Below, piece after piece: positions 53,636 to 64,000 of a stretch of DNA of 64,000 nucleotides. The stretch comes from Odobenus rosmarus divergens (lineage: Eukaryota; Chordata; Mammalia; Carnivora; Odobenidae). The stretch lies in assembly GCF_000321225.1 (NCBI RefSeq), contig NW_004450328.1, positions 2,541,578 to 2,605,577 of the forward strand, read 5' to 3'. Every line of letters begins with the position of its first letter. Positions within the stretch are counted from its first letter, which is position 1. The notes beneath the pieces are model-generated. The model saw nothing but the letters and a program-made list of their open reading frames with translations, searched no databases and was not told the origin of the DNA. The position numbers and the translations under genes are program-made.

Positions 53636-53829
53636 TTTTTTTAAAGATTTTATTTATTTATTCGAGAGAGAGAGAGAGCACAAGCTGGGGGAGGGGAGGG
53701 GCAGAGGGAAAGGGAGAAGCAGACTCCCCGCTGAGCAGGGAGCCCTATTTTGGGCTCCCAGGACCTCGGGATCATGACCTGAGCCAAAGGCAGATGCTTA
53801 ACTGACTGAGCCACCCAGGTGCCCCTTCA
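53636..53829 (-). mobile_element. CAN-SINE
   Basis: Target duplication GCCCACATT at 53627-53635 and 53830-53838. Confidence 0.92.
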
Positions 53830-53839
53830 GCCCACATTA

Positions 53840-54520
53840 ACAAGGTGCTCTGAGAAGGAATCAGGCAACTCAAAGGCAGCAAGTTCCCTGTCCCTAGTGG
53901 TATTCAAGCAAGCAGAGGCAACCCCGGTCTGGAGTGCGGTGGGGTTGGACTAGATGTCCTCTAATGTTCTACCCAGCCAGAGATTCTGTGACTGTTAGTA
54001 GGGCAGACTCAGGGGAGGCCGATGGACTGAGATTCCCAGAGGTTCAAGCTGGTCCTGGTGGGCTGTGTACCTATTACCGCTCCAACACCTGCCTCATTCC
54101 TCTGCTCGTATTCTTAGGTCCCTAAGAACAATTGGCTCCAAGTTTTGCAGCCTAGGGCTTACATGAAAGGGCAGGAGAAAAGGAAAAATGCTCTGCCCAG
54201 GGCCTAAGGGTGTTCTCCCTCCTCCTGTTGAGTCTGCCTGTGGAAAATGTTTCTTGCTAGTTTTTTCCAATATTCACTCTCCTGCCCTCCCCAAGTTTTG
54301 GCCAACACATGGCTAAGCACCTAAATACCATGTTTCCCAGCCTCTCTTGTAGTTAGGTGTGGCCATGTAATTAAATTCTGACCCGATGTAATGGATTCTA
54401 CTTTTAGGTCATGGCCTTAAAAATGAATTGGTGTGGCTTCCCCTGGTCCCTTCCCTACTCCCTTTCCACAGGTTGAGATACAGATGTGATGGCAGGTACC
54501 GAAGCTGCTTGTTTGGACCC
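53840..54520. other. Intergenic stretch, nothing recognised
   Basis: Unique-looking sequence with no exon or element recognised. Confidence 0.4.
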
Positions 54521-54549
54521 CAAAGTGGAAGCCATGGTTTGTTTTTGAG

Positions 54550-54735
54550 TGTGTGTGGTTTTTTAAAGATTTATTTATTTATTTGAGAGAGGCAGGGGCA
54601 GAGGGAGAAAGAATCTCAAGCTGACTCCATGCTGAACGCAGAGCCCGACGCAGGGTTCGATTTCACAACCCTGGGGTCACAACCTGAGCTGAAACCAAGT
54701 CAGATGCTCAATGGACTGAACCACCCAAGTGCCGG
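54550..54735 (-). mobile_element. CAN-SINE (older)
   Basis: Flanked by imperfect GGAAGCCATGGTTTG / GGAAGCCGTGTTTTG. Confidence 0.88.
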
Positions 54736-55195
54736 GGAAGCCGTGTTTTGAGGGTGGCAGAATAATGAGGCTAAAAGTAGCTAGAATCCCTGACACAGTG
54801 AAGTTGTCGTTTTAGCCCAAGAGTACTGACCCTTGGAGCTGTTATGTGACAGAGGGAGAACTTTCTATCCCATTTTGAGTCTTCATTACAGCAGCCCAAA
54901 CCTGTTTCTCAATCAATAGATCCTCTTATCTGCCCTATGTCTTTCTCAAACTCTGGTCCTGAGACTGATTATGTATACGAGGTAAGGATCTTCCTCCCCC
55001 GGCTGACCTCCCAGAACCCTGTCCTGGCAGCCCCCCTGACAGAGGGACTCGCCCGGTAGGTGAGGACAGTGAGAATCCTTGAATTTGAGCCCTCGGTAAT
55101 CTGGGGCAAATCCCTTAATGTTCTAAATCCTAGTTTTCTCCATTTTGCATTTGGCACCAGTAAATACCATTCACTTCAAAAGGTGGTTTTTATAT

Positions 55196-55338
55196 ATTTT
55201 TTATTTTATTTTATTTGTAAGTAGGCTCCACGCTGGGTGTGGCCCCAACGAGGGGCTCGAACTCACGATCCTGAGATGGAGATCTGAGCCGAGATCAAGA
55301 GTCGGAAGCTTAACTGATTGAGCCACCCAGGCGCCCCC
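55196..55338 (-). mobile_element. Older short CAN-SINE
   Basis: GTAAGTAGGCTCCACGCTGG start; flanked by AAGGTGGTTTTTATAT / AAGGTGGTTTTATAT. Confidence 0.88.
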
Positions 55339-55704
55339 AGAAGGTGGTTTTATATGAAAATGATATGATTAATAAGATTGTTTTTTCTAGAAATGGAGAG
55401 GAGCCGGGGAGGGGACTTGTTTCCCAGGCAGCATGACAAAGAAACAGGAATTTTTCTTGCATTTCCTAAGAAACCACGGAGACACAGTCTCCAAAACATA
55501 TGCGCACCAAAATAACATGCTGGCCTCTACCCGTCCAGGCAAAATCAGGTACACCCTCTCCCAGGCACACAACCAAACACAGACACTAACAAAACCGGCT
55601 ACCTGGGGCTGGCGCAAACACAGGCGTGCGCGGGCAGAAACGCGGACACACACCACCACGTGGAGAGGGGACAAATCCCACACATAAGCTGCAGCTGTAC
55701 TTTG

Positions 55705-55710
55705 TTTATT
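55705..55710 (-). terminator. NUPR1 poly(A) signal (likely)
   Basis: AATAAA on the minus strand about 610 bp after the stop codon. Another AATAAA lies nearer the stop, near 56193-56198. A splice acceptor-like site near 56008 would allow a non-coding last exon, so the 3' end structure is uncertain. Confidence 0.45.
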
Positions 55711-56320
55711 GTCCTTCCCACCCTTAGGGAGGCCCAATTTCTTAGCTGTCTTTCTTTTTAGGGGCTTTTTTTTTTTTTTCTTGCGACTGTGCCTCTCCAT
55801 TCCCTGCCTCTTACTCCCTATCTTACCCTTTTGCTGGGGCTGGGGGCACTTCCTTGGTGGCCCCTCAGAGCCTCAGTCAGGTAGGGTGAGTCCTGGGGAG
55901 AGAATTGGGGGGAAGCAGGCCTGGGCCTTGCCGTCAGGTGCCGATTCTCCGATTCTCCGTGGTCCTGTCTCCGTCGCCGGGTGGTGTCGGAGGCTCTGGC
56001 CTCATCTAGGGCAAGGCAAGAGAGGGATGGTTCTAACCCCGCCTGTCCTGGTCACTGTGTCTCCAGAGAAGGACCCTACCCTCTCTGGGCCTTGGTGTCC
56101 CTCCCCGTAAACCAAATGTCCCTCCAATTGGAAAGGTTCTGTGTTTCCCCCTTTGCTCTGGTCCCTAGGAAACTCAGAGTCGAATGTGTGTCTCATTTTA
56201 TTCTATGTTGAGACAACGGCTCTTGGGTCCCTTCTTCCCACCCAACCATACACATTCAGGCACATCCTTCCGAGGCGGAGGGACCTCTGGGTCCCCTGAC
56301 TCCTTACTTCCAGCTCCGCC

Positions 56321-56961
56321 TCAGGACCGTGCCCCTCGCTTTTTCCGCTCCGTGTTCTGGAGCTTGGTCACCAGCTTCCTCTCATGGCCACCAGGGCTGG
56401 GACGGTTGGTGTTGGCGGCAGCTTCTCTCTTGGTGCGACCTTTCCGGCCTCCCACTCCTGGGAACCAGGCAAGAGGCCGAGGTGAGGTGAACGGAGGCAC
56501 GGTACATCCGAGGAGAGGCAGGGGGCCGGGAGTGCGGGGTGGAAGGGGCATGGTTTGGAGGAGGCAGACTGGGGAGTGGTCACCACCTAGCTTTGGGGCA
56601 GACATAATCCCCGTTGCCCCGTCTGTGGAGTGAGGGGCCCCCGATGGTCTGTTGTTGCTCCCATAGTCTAGGGGTGCGCGAGGTCCCAGGGCTGTGCAGG
56701 ACAGCACTCAGTGGCCAAGGGGTTAGATGAGATGACTTGAGGGGTCAAGAGAATGGGTTGGGGGTGGGGAGAAGGCCAAGGAGGCATCCTAGTTGGGAGT
56801 GTGGGGTTGGAAGTGGAGGGACCAAGCAGGTGAAAGGGCCAGACCTTACCCAGGTAGGAATGAGCCAGGCTATAGAGGTCGTACTCATCCAGGCTGGGGT
56901 CTTCGTCCTCTGGGCCTGGGGGCTGCCGGGCCGGGCTGGCTGCTCTCGGCAAGGAGGCCAT
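56321..56961 (-). CDS. NUPR1: NUPR1 (p8, COM1), stress-induced chromatin/transcription regulator
   Basis: NUPR1 is a small, intrinsically disordered nuclear protein induced by ER stress, starvation and tissue injury; it binds DNA and chromatin partners and affects autophagy and ferroptosis. Two coding exons, 56850-56961 and 56321-56457, join across a 392-bp GT-AG intron to give 82 aa, the same as human. The N-terminal half keeps GPEDEDPSLDEYDLYSLAHS and YLG. The C-terminal half carries the basic bipartite nuclear signal (GRKGRTKREAAANTNRPS, then ERKLVTKLQNTERKKRGAR). The ATG at 56961 gives MASLPRAAS, as in mammals. The promoter shows a TATA box, an E-box and a C/EBP-ATF element. Intron 1 stays open in frame for about 60 codons, so a retained-intron protein is possible but unsupported. 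Confidence 0.96.
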
Positions 56962-57056
56962 TGTATCTGACTCTCTCTCGCTGTCTCTCTCTGTGTCGTC
57001 TTCAAAAGCTTTGTTTGTGTCTGGTTTCCCGACACCTCCCTGTTCACCGGCCCCAA

Positions 57057-57064
57057 CTTATAAG
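57057..57064 (-). promoter_or_regulatory. TATA box of NUPR1
   Basis: CTTATAAG (palindromic) about 100 bp upstream of the NUPR1 ATG, which predicts a start site near 57030. Confidence 0.65.
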
Positions 57065-57066
57065 GC

Positions 57067-57072
57067 CACGTG
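57067..57072. promoter_or_regulatory. E-box CACGTG, NUPR1 promoter
   Basis: Canonical CACGTG two bases upstream of the TATA box. It would suit USF, MYC or MiT/TFE factors; the position is unusually close to TATA. Confidence 0.45.
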
Positions 57073-57090
57073 TCCTCCTCAGGCCCTGTC

Positions 57091-57099
57091 TGATGCAAT
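57091..57099 (+). promoter_or_regulatory. C/EBP-ATF response element (CARE), NUPR1 promoter
   Basis: TGATGCAAT is an exact match to the C/EBP-ATF composite TGATGnAAn, 27 bp upstream of the TATA box. ATF4 induction of NUPR1 under amino-acid or ER stress is known in other mammals, so this is the likely response element. Confidence 0.7.
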
Positions 57100-57589
57100 C
57101 TGGCGCTTTCCCAGAACCCGACCCAGTAAACAGCAATCACGAGAGGGGGAAAGAGTCGGTCCTGTGAGTCCCAGCCCCTTCCCCTCGCCTCCTCCCTCTC
57201 ACTGGGGCTCGCCCAGCTGGGTATTTTTCCACAGAGGAGATCCCCGCCCCTCAGGGAGGAGGAGGAAAGAGGCAGAGTCTGAGCATAAACAGTCCTTGGC
57301 ATCATGGCCAGTGGGGATCCGAGGGCCTCACCTGGCCAACTCCTTCCTGTCCGTCCCCTGCCCCTTGCCACAACAGCTGACCCCCACCCCCATTCTGGCT
57401 CAGACTCAGGACCCTGGTGGCAGATTGTGGCGTGAAGGACACACCACGAACTAGGTCAGTGGTTCTCACCCCTAACACACCCAACACCCCTTTTCAATAA
57501 GAAACATCTGGAAAGCCCCCTTAATATCCTGAGCTGTGGGGGGGAGCGGGTCCCTAGGTAGTTTCCCTCACCCGAGAGGGAGGCTAGCA

Positions 57590-57830
57590 GAGTGGTTAAG
57601 AGTGCGGATTCTGGAGCCAGCTGCCCTGGGTTCAAACCTTTGATCTACTACTTCCTGGGTGACCCAGGACAAGTCGCCTTCCCTCTCTGTGCCCCGGTTT
57701 TCTCTACTGTAAAAATGAGGATGATGATAACTGCATTGACCTCACAGAGTTGGTGAGCGAATGGAGTGAGACACCACAGGGAAGGACACTTGCAAAGGGG
57801 CCTGGTACCGCGTAAACTGCACTGCAGGAG
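57590..57830 (+). repeat. MIR element, near full length
   Basis: AGAGTGGTTAAGAGTGCGGA, TTCTGGAGCCAGCTGCCCTG and GGGTTCAAACCTTTGATC, in MIR order. Confidence 0.85.
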
Positions 57831-57901
57831 TTATCCACATAATTTCCAAAAAAATACTGCCGTCCCTATAAGGTAAAGGAGACGTAAAAGGAAATCGATT
57901 T

Positions 57902-58097
57902 TTTTTAATTTCCCTTTTAGGATTTTTTTATTCATTGGAGAGAGAGAGAGCATGAGCAGGGGGGAGGGGGAGAGGGAGAAGCAGACTCCGGGCTGAGCTG
58001 GGAGCCCAATGTGGGGGGAACTCCATCCCAGGACCCCGAGATCATGACCCGAGCCGAAGGCAGGCGCTTCACCAACTGAGCTCACCCAGGCGCCCCA
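57902..58097 (-). mobile_element. CAN-SINE
   Basis: Target duplication GGAAATCGATTT at 57890-57901 and 58098-58109. Confidence 0.92.
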
Positions 58098-58689
58098 GGA
58101 AATCGATTTACCCTGAAATAATGTCTTTCAAAACATGGATATACTGGGGTAAAGGCATGAAGTAAACAGGTGTTTGGACCTATTTAATATGAATTAAGGG
58201 AAGGGATTTGGATAAGAACCACATGAAAAGTGGAATTTTCCCCCCTCGCCTGAAGGGATCTGCCTTGTGTGGGCTGAGTTCACCCAGAGAGGCCACACCC
58301 TGCCCACCCTTGTTTTCACTGAGGTTTATGGACTGGCTCTCCCAGGCCCGGGCAGGAAAGGAGGCCGACACAACCTTCCAACTTTTTTTTTTTTTTAACC
58401 TCCTTGGTCTCCAGCACAATAGGATGGGCTGGGGCCGTCTCTGCTCCCATTCCCACTTCGCTGTGAGCCCATTCATACACTGTTTCATCTCAATGTTACC
58501 TAATTTCACCTTCCCCGAACCCTGTAATAACCCAGCTTCGTCCTTTGCTTCACAAGAAAAGGCACTTCTGCTTACATTTCTCCCTGGCGTGAGCCAGAAT
58601 TAAATTTAGTTTTTGTTTTTCAGGTTTCGTTGATTTGTGAATTCTTGAACATCCAGGAAATGAAAGTGAGGTCACTTGAATAAAACACA

Positions 58690-59460
58690 GTTTGGGATCA
58701 TTACGTAAGGGCCAGGGGAAAGCCGCCCCAAAATGTGCCGCTTTTGCATATTGGTTATTTTATTCTTTTTATTTATTTATTTATTTATTTTAAACAAGGT
58801 AGTTTGCGTTTTCTCTCTTTTTTAAAATATTTTATTTATTTATTTGACAGAGAGAGACACAGCGAGAGAGGGAACACAAGCAAGGGGAGTGGGAGAGGGA
58901 GAAGCAGGCTCTCTGCCCCCGCAGAGCAGGGAGCCCGATGGGGGGCTCCATCCCAGGACCCTGGGATTATGACCTGAGCTGAAGGCAGATGCTTAACCGA
59001 CTGAGCTGCCCAGGTGTCCCCACATATTGGTTATTTTAAAATAAAAGTTACTTAAGAGATAGCCGGTGTGAGGATAGCTCTCAGACCCTCCTCTGTACCC
59101 TGAAAGCAAGAGATAAATCTCCCAGGTAAAAGGTCCCCTCCCTATACTGGGAGGTAAAGAGACACTCTTACCACCAGAGATAGGACATTTAGAGCCGAGA
59201 GGTTCATTATTTTTTTTTTTTTTACTAATTTATGAAGTTTTCTTGGTCCTTTCAATCCCTCACAGTTTTACTGTCTCTTTGTCTAAAAGGATAAAGACTA
59301 CCTGCCTCAGTCATTTCGTTAGGTCTGAATTTCATGACGGGGCCTTCATGCATACATAATAAAACTTTGCTTTTTTTCTGTTGTTAATCTGTCTCATGTC
59401 AATTTAATTCTTAGTCCAGCTGGAAGATACTGATTCCTTCCCACCAATAATAACAGATCT
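58690..59460 (+). mobile_element. Endogenous retrovirus LTR-like segment, non-coding, split by a SINE
   Basis: CATAATAAAACTTTGC (poly(A) signal of an R region) followed by a U5-like CTGTTGTTAATCTGTCTCAT. No viral gene is present. Bounds are approximate; family not assigned. Confidence 0.5.
58763..59022 (-). mobile_element. CAN-SINE inside the LTR-like segment
   Basis: Target duplication CATATTGGTTATTTTA at 58747-58762 and 59023-59038. The T-rich tail is unusually long (ATTT repeats). Confidence 0.92.
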
Positions 59461-59545
59461 GATGATAAGGGAAAGAGGAAAGTAATCTTAAGCAAAGATA
59501 ACACACCCAGACAAATTAAGGTGGAGACCACAAGGAGATAAGGAG

Positions 59546-59746
59546 TTTTTTTTTTTTAAGATTTTATTTATTTATTTGAGAGAGAGAGAGAATGAGCATG
59601 GGGGAGCATGGGGGAGGGGCAGAGGAAGAGGGAGAAGTAGGCTCCCCGATGAGCAGGGAGCCCAACATGGGGCTCGATCCCAGGACCCTGGGATCATGAC
59701 CTGAGCCGAAGGCAGACACTTAACCAACTGAGCCACTCAGGCGCCT
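59546..59746 (-). mobile_element. CAN-SINE
   Basis: Contains a small duplication of GCATGGGGGA; ends GCCACTCAGGCGCC. Confidence 0.9.
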
Positions 59747-60389
59747 GAGATGTGGGGTTCTTACAAGGTGGTGGGCTTCATCACTACATGGGATGGGGTA
59801 GGTTCTAGGCTCAGGTCATTGTAAATGAGTGTTTTTGCTTCATGAATGTCTAGCAGGACACTCAAATGCCTGCAGGATGTGGGACAATTCTGCATGCGAC
59901 TGTCCCACTTGGCCTCCCTGTCTACCGTGACTACCAAGAACACCCCCACAAATTCCCCATTGCTAGCCGCAAGATCTTGGGCTCACTTCTGACTTTCTGG
60001 AAAGGGGAGATGGTGACAGCACTGCTAGGGGTGAAAGGGCTTGGTCCTGAGCCAGCACAGGGTGGACTGCTATTTCCAGCGATCTTCAAAGAAGGGAAAC
60101 CGAAGTTCAGAGAGACTTGCTCAAGGTCACGAGGCTGGTGAGTGGTGAAGGACTCCCCCCCGACCCCTGCCCCGCCAAGGTCTACCTGAGCCCAGTTCCA
60201 GCCTGGTTCTAAGTCAGCCCAGCCAGCCAAACACTGGCAAAGGTTTGGCAACTGTGTGTGTATGGAAGCACCTGTCAGGGATTCCTTCCTCCCGCCCTCC
60301 CTGTCCCTCCCTCCTCCCTCCATGCTTTGGACCAGGCTGGGTGCTAAGAATGCCCCATTTTTACCCCATTACCCTCATTTAAAAAAAAA

Positions 60390-60567
60390 GATTTTATTTA
60401 TTTATTTGACACAGAGAGAGAGAGCACAAGCAGGGGGAACGGCAGGCGAGGGAGAAGCAGACTCCCCGCTGAGCAGGGAGCCCAACGCGGGGCTCGATCC
60501 CAGGACCCTGGGATCATGACCTGAGCCAAAGGCAGACGCTTAACGACTGAGCCACCCAGGTGCCCCC
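60390..60567 (-). mobile_element. CAN-SINE
   Basis: AGATTTTATTTATTTATTTG tail; ends GAGCCACCCAGGTGCCCC. Confidence 0.92.
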
Positions 60568-60569
60568 AG

Positions 60570-61080
60570 AGGCACAGTATAGACTTCTAGTTAAGCTAAA
60601 ATTTTTATATCAATTGGGTCATGTCACAGAGCTCAGCGGCGGGAGGGGGTAATGTCAGGAGTCTGACATTCTGGTACCAGTACAGTGGGGCACCTACACA
60701 CGTGTGAAGAACAGAACCAAGTGGATTTCAGAAATATCTGAAGTATCCATATTAGCCATCTATTCAACTCATATTGCCATATATTCTCCATTCAACTTCA
60801 CTTTGTAAACATAGCTTGAGTAGTCAAAAATACGGACCTACAAAAAAAGTACATTCATAACAACGTTTATCTTCGTAAAATGATGATATTTACCTCCAAT
60901 GACGAGTCTCGTCTCTTCAAGTCGCAAATCCATTTCTCGCTGGGGCCACAGCGTCTGATGTCCAATGCTGTCACTTCTGTGTTCACAGGCTCACCTTCTC
61001 TCCTGGGCAGTCTGGTGCGTTCTTGGTGGAGTAAACACACAGAGGTCCTTAATTTTCACCTGTCTGTCAAATAACTAGGT
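60570..61080. other. Intergenic stretch, nothing recognised
   Basis: AT-moderate unique-looking sequence without recognised elements. Confidence 0.4.
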
Positions 61081-61083
61081 GGA

Positions 61084-61505
61084 TGGGGTGCTTGGGTGGC
61101 TCAATCGGTGAAGCATCTGCCTTGAGCTCAGGTCATGATCTCGGGGTCCTGGAGTCAAGTCCTGCCTGGGGGAAAATCCACACTCAGCTGGGAGCCTGCT
61201 TCTCCCTCTCCCTCTGCCCTTCCCCCTGCTTGTGTTATCTCTCTCACCCTCTCTCAAATAAATAAATAAAATATTTATTTATTTGTTTGTTTGTTTGCCA
61301 GAGACAGAGCACGCACACAAGCAGGGGTGAGCAGCAGGCAAAGGGAGAAGCAGGCTTCCCGCTGAGCAAGAAGCCTGATGTGGGACTTGATTCCAGGACC
61401 CTGGGATCATGACTTGAGCCAAAGGCAGATGCTCAACCAACTGAGCCACCCAGGCATCCCTCAAATAAATAAAGAAAATCTTAAAAAAAAAAAAAAACAC
61501 AAAAA
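61084..61505 (+). mobile_element. CAN-SINE, host of an oppositely oriented nested SINE
   Basis: Outer target duplication AACTAGGTGGA / AACCAGGTGGA (61073, 61506). Interrupted in its A-rich tail. Confidence 0.9.
61267..61459 (-). mobile_element. CAN-SINE nested tail-to-tail in another SINE
   Basis: Inner target duplication CTCAAATAAATAAA at 61253-61266 and 61460-61473. Confidence 0.92.
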
Positions 61506-61519
61506 AACCAGGTGGACAA

Positions 61520-62240
61520 TATCACCTTGTAATTTCTGGTGAGGGTTTCCTGGATAGGATCACAAACCTTGACTGTATAAATTCCAGTCCAGGTTTTATG
61601 TGATCTAGCTGACTTTCTGTCCAACTACTCCTGGATGGTGAGGCGCTCCTGAAACCCCCTATAGAAGTCCTGGTCTTTGAAGGTGGCATCCTGCCTGAGG
61701 AATGTCAAGAGAATCCTGGGGGTCCGTCAAAGTGATCTCTGAGCACTTGCTTGGTGGCTTGTTCAATCTAATACATCATTCCATACTAACAGAGGAAACT
61801 CTATTCAAATAATATATTCAAATAATAAAGACCATCATCTTGCGGGTTGAGTGGGTGGTGGGAGGGTAGGGAATGGCTGTAGAGCCCAGTGCTCTTCAGG
61901 GGCAGGATCTGGCACCCCTCCCACCAGCCACCCCCTTCCCTGGAGCCCTGCTCTCGGTGGTCCCAGGTCACAGGGGTTCCTGGTTCCCATGCCTTGAGGA
62001 GCTGCTGCCACCCATAGAGCGCGAGCTCCAGGCCAATCTTATTTTTGTAAGCAAAATTATTGTAATTTTTGTAAAAAAATAAAAGGGGGGTGGAGACCAG
62101 GGGATGAAATGTGTACCACACTCTAAGAGTCATACCCTAGACTGGGATTATGGAAAATTTATACTTCCTCCATTACAGATTCTAGATCTCTGCAATGTGT
62201 GGCTTCCTACAGTGTGTACTATTTTAGAAGGGAGGGGGAT
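61520..62240. other. Intergenic stretch, nothing recognised
   Basis: Unique-looking sequence; no exon found. Confidence 0.4.
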
Positions 62241-62250
62241 TAAAGCAATT

Positions 62251-62460
62251 CTTTTTTTTTAAAGAAAGTCTTTTTTTTTTATTATTCATTTATTTGACAG
62301 AGAGCAAGAGAGCACAAGCTGGGGGAACAGTAGGAGTGTGAGGGAGAAGCAGGCTCCCCCGCCAAGCAGGGAGCCTGATGCGGGGCTCGATCCCAGGACC
62401 CTGGAATCATGACCCGAGCCGAAGGCAGATGCCCAACCATCTGAGCCACCCAGGAGCCCC
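62251..62460 (-). mobile_element. CAN-SINE
   Basis: Target duplication TAAAGCAATT at 62241-62250 and 62461-62470. Confidence 0.92.
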
Positions 62461-62638
62461 TAAAGCAATTTTTAAGAGCTAACGTACTGTACCCCTTCCT
62501 CCCTTGGGTTCCATGCACACAATGCCACCTTCTGGTCATGCTGTGGCTTCTTTTGTATGTGTTGGGGACACAAAGCAGTAAGTGTGAACAACTTGCCCCA
62601 CCTGCCTCCCATGAGAGGTCAGATCCAACTGAACAGCC

Positions 62639-63450
62639 TGTACCCAGACCAAATGAGAGTTCATTCGCCCGATGCACAGCAAGCCAATGAAAACTGACAC
62701 TGAGCTTTTGCAGTGAAGGAAGATAGGCTATTTATTGGTGTGGTGCCATTCAGGAAGCTAATGCTCAAAAGTCCCAAACTCCTTGATGGCTTACAAGCAA
62801 GGGTTTTTCCAAGGGCAAAATTTAGGGGGGGGGGTCTTCTGAGAAGGTGGATGCTGTTGATTGGAGACCTGTGAAGTCATGTTAATGGATGTGACTTAGT
62901 TGCTTCTGGTGCTGCTTTTTCTGGTCCCAGGAAGGTCTGTTTGTCCCATCTTTTGAGAGACTTGGAATCTGAAAAATATCTTTTTTCTTTATTTTAGAGA
63001 TTTCATGAGGTGCATCTGGTGCTTATGTGCTCAGGATAGTGCCCATTTGCAGCCTGTATGTGTTCAGACTACTTGGATGTGCATAAGCTAGTTGGGTTGA
63101 ATTCCTTCACGTTGCTGTGAATAGTAAACAAGAATTCCTATCTCTTAGGCCTGGGTCTATATGTTCCCCGGCCAGTGCAGCCGTCATGGGGGTGATATGA
63201 CCTCTAGTTAGTTCTATCATCAGAACTAACGACATGGATGTGGGCTTCAAGCCTCTTTTTGTTTTGTTCAAGTGGGTGATGGGTAGGCATGAACGGGGAC
63301 AAGGTGAGAGAGGGGTAGCTGGCTTTCCATAGATGGTGCCTGAACCCCTTTTGCAAAAAGCCAGTTCTGAGTGGGGGAGAAAGAAAAGAGAGAAGGGGTG
63401 GGAGCATTGCCCTCAGCAGTGGAACTCTGTGAAGGGAAGGGAGGAATTTG
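62639..63450 (-). mobile_element. Endogenous retrovirus solo LTR, likely ERV1-type, non-coding
   Basis: On the minus strand: CTTGTAAGCCATCAAGGAG, then a poly(A) signal CCAATAAATAGCC, a short U5 and an end ...GGGTACA at 62639. No viral gene is present. The 5' boundary is not resolved. Confidence 0.6.
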
Positions 63451-63884
63451 TTAACGGATTATTAGGAAGTCATGCTATTTAACTCCCTCTGCATGTCCTC
63501 AAGAGACCTTCAGTCAAGATCCTTGTGACTTTTCAAGGCTTTTTGGAAAGGATTTCAGATGTGATGCTCTGATGCAATAAGACTAAAGGATAGACCAGAA
63601 GGGCCCAGTCTTTGCCACTGTGGCTTTCTTACAGAAAGGGACTCTGCTGCCCAAGCAAAGGGAGTGTTCTGGTCAGCACCACGATTCTAAATCTCCCCAT
63701 ATAACTCAGTGGGTTCTGGTTTACACATCAGTCTCTTGGGAGTCGCATCAGTGTGAGTCTACTCTGAGAGGTTGCTAGCAAAATGGAATTCTTGGTCCTG
63801 CAGAGCTGAGGACCAAATTCTATAGCAGTCACCCCCACCAAGATGCTGCCCCCCCCCATGGCCTTTCCTAAGCAGAGAGAACAC

Positions 63885-64000
63885 CTTCATTTTCTCTTTC
63901 ATCTAACAAATATTTTTGTTACATGCCAGGCACACGTGCTAAAGATACAGTGATGAGCATAAACGGGTATGAGGCCAGCCTTCATGGAGTTTATAATGTG
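63885..64000 (+). repeat. Ancient interspersed repeat, cut by window end
   Basis: CATCTAACAAATATTTTTGT, then ATGCCAGGCACACGTGC; same family as 5190-5700. Confidence 0.55.

Overview
The window is nuclear DNA from a placental mammal, most likely a caniform carnivore of the arctoid branch (bear, seal or mustelid). About forty tRNA-Lys-type carnivore SINEs (CAN-SINE/SINEC) are scattered through it, almost all of the arctoid form. The abundant young dog subfamily and the felid form are not seen, and the youngest L1 has the carnivore 3' UTR. Genes are split by GT-AG introns, so there are no operons or ribosome binding sites.

Five protein-coding genes could be reconstructed exon by exon, in the order known from human 16p11.2: EIF3C (minus, N-terminal part only, 1069-4462), CLN3 (minus, complete, 16278-26115), APOBR (plus, complete apart from a sequence gap, 28158-32721), IL27 p28 (minus, complete, 33671-37760) and NUPR1 (minus, complete, 56321-56961). 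CLN3 (438 aa) and NUPR1 (82 aa) match the human lengths exactly. IL27 is 236 aa and APOBR 1345 aa with the gap counted as drawn.

Layout: 1-4830, EIF3C 5' half and its CpG-rich promoter. 4830-16040, intergenic, with MIR, L1, L2 and SINE copies, a 5'-inverted L1, DNA transposon relics and a 575-base assembly gap. 16040-26500, CLN3 and its promoter. 26640-28150, short intergenic region with the APOBR promoter. 28158-33700, APOBR with a 27-bp coding tandem repeat interrupted by a second 575-base gap. 33380-37850, IL27, convergent with APOBR. 37850-55690, an 18-kb repeat-rich intergenic region. 55700-57130, NUPR1 and its promoter. 57130-64000, repeat-rich flank with two endogenous-retrovirus LTR-like segments.

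The genes do unrelated jobs: translation initiation, lysosomal membrane, macrophage lipoprotein uptake, cytokine and stress-responsive chromatin protein. Several carry promoter motifs that fit those jobs: a perfect palindromic CLEAR/E-box at CLN3, a C/EBP-ATF composite element next to a TATA box at NUPR1, an ISRE next to a TATA box at IL27, a PU.1-type site at APOBR, and CRE/ETS/ZNF143 motifs at EIF3C. I found no evidence for a wholly new system. The most informative observations are these promoter motifs, the APOBR repeat with its gap, a twin-primed L1, and several nested or shared-target SINE insertions.
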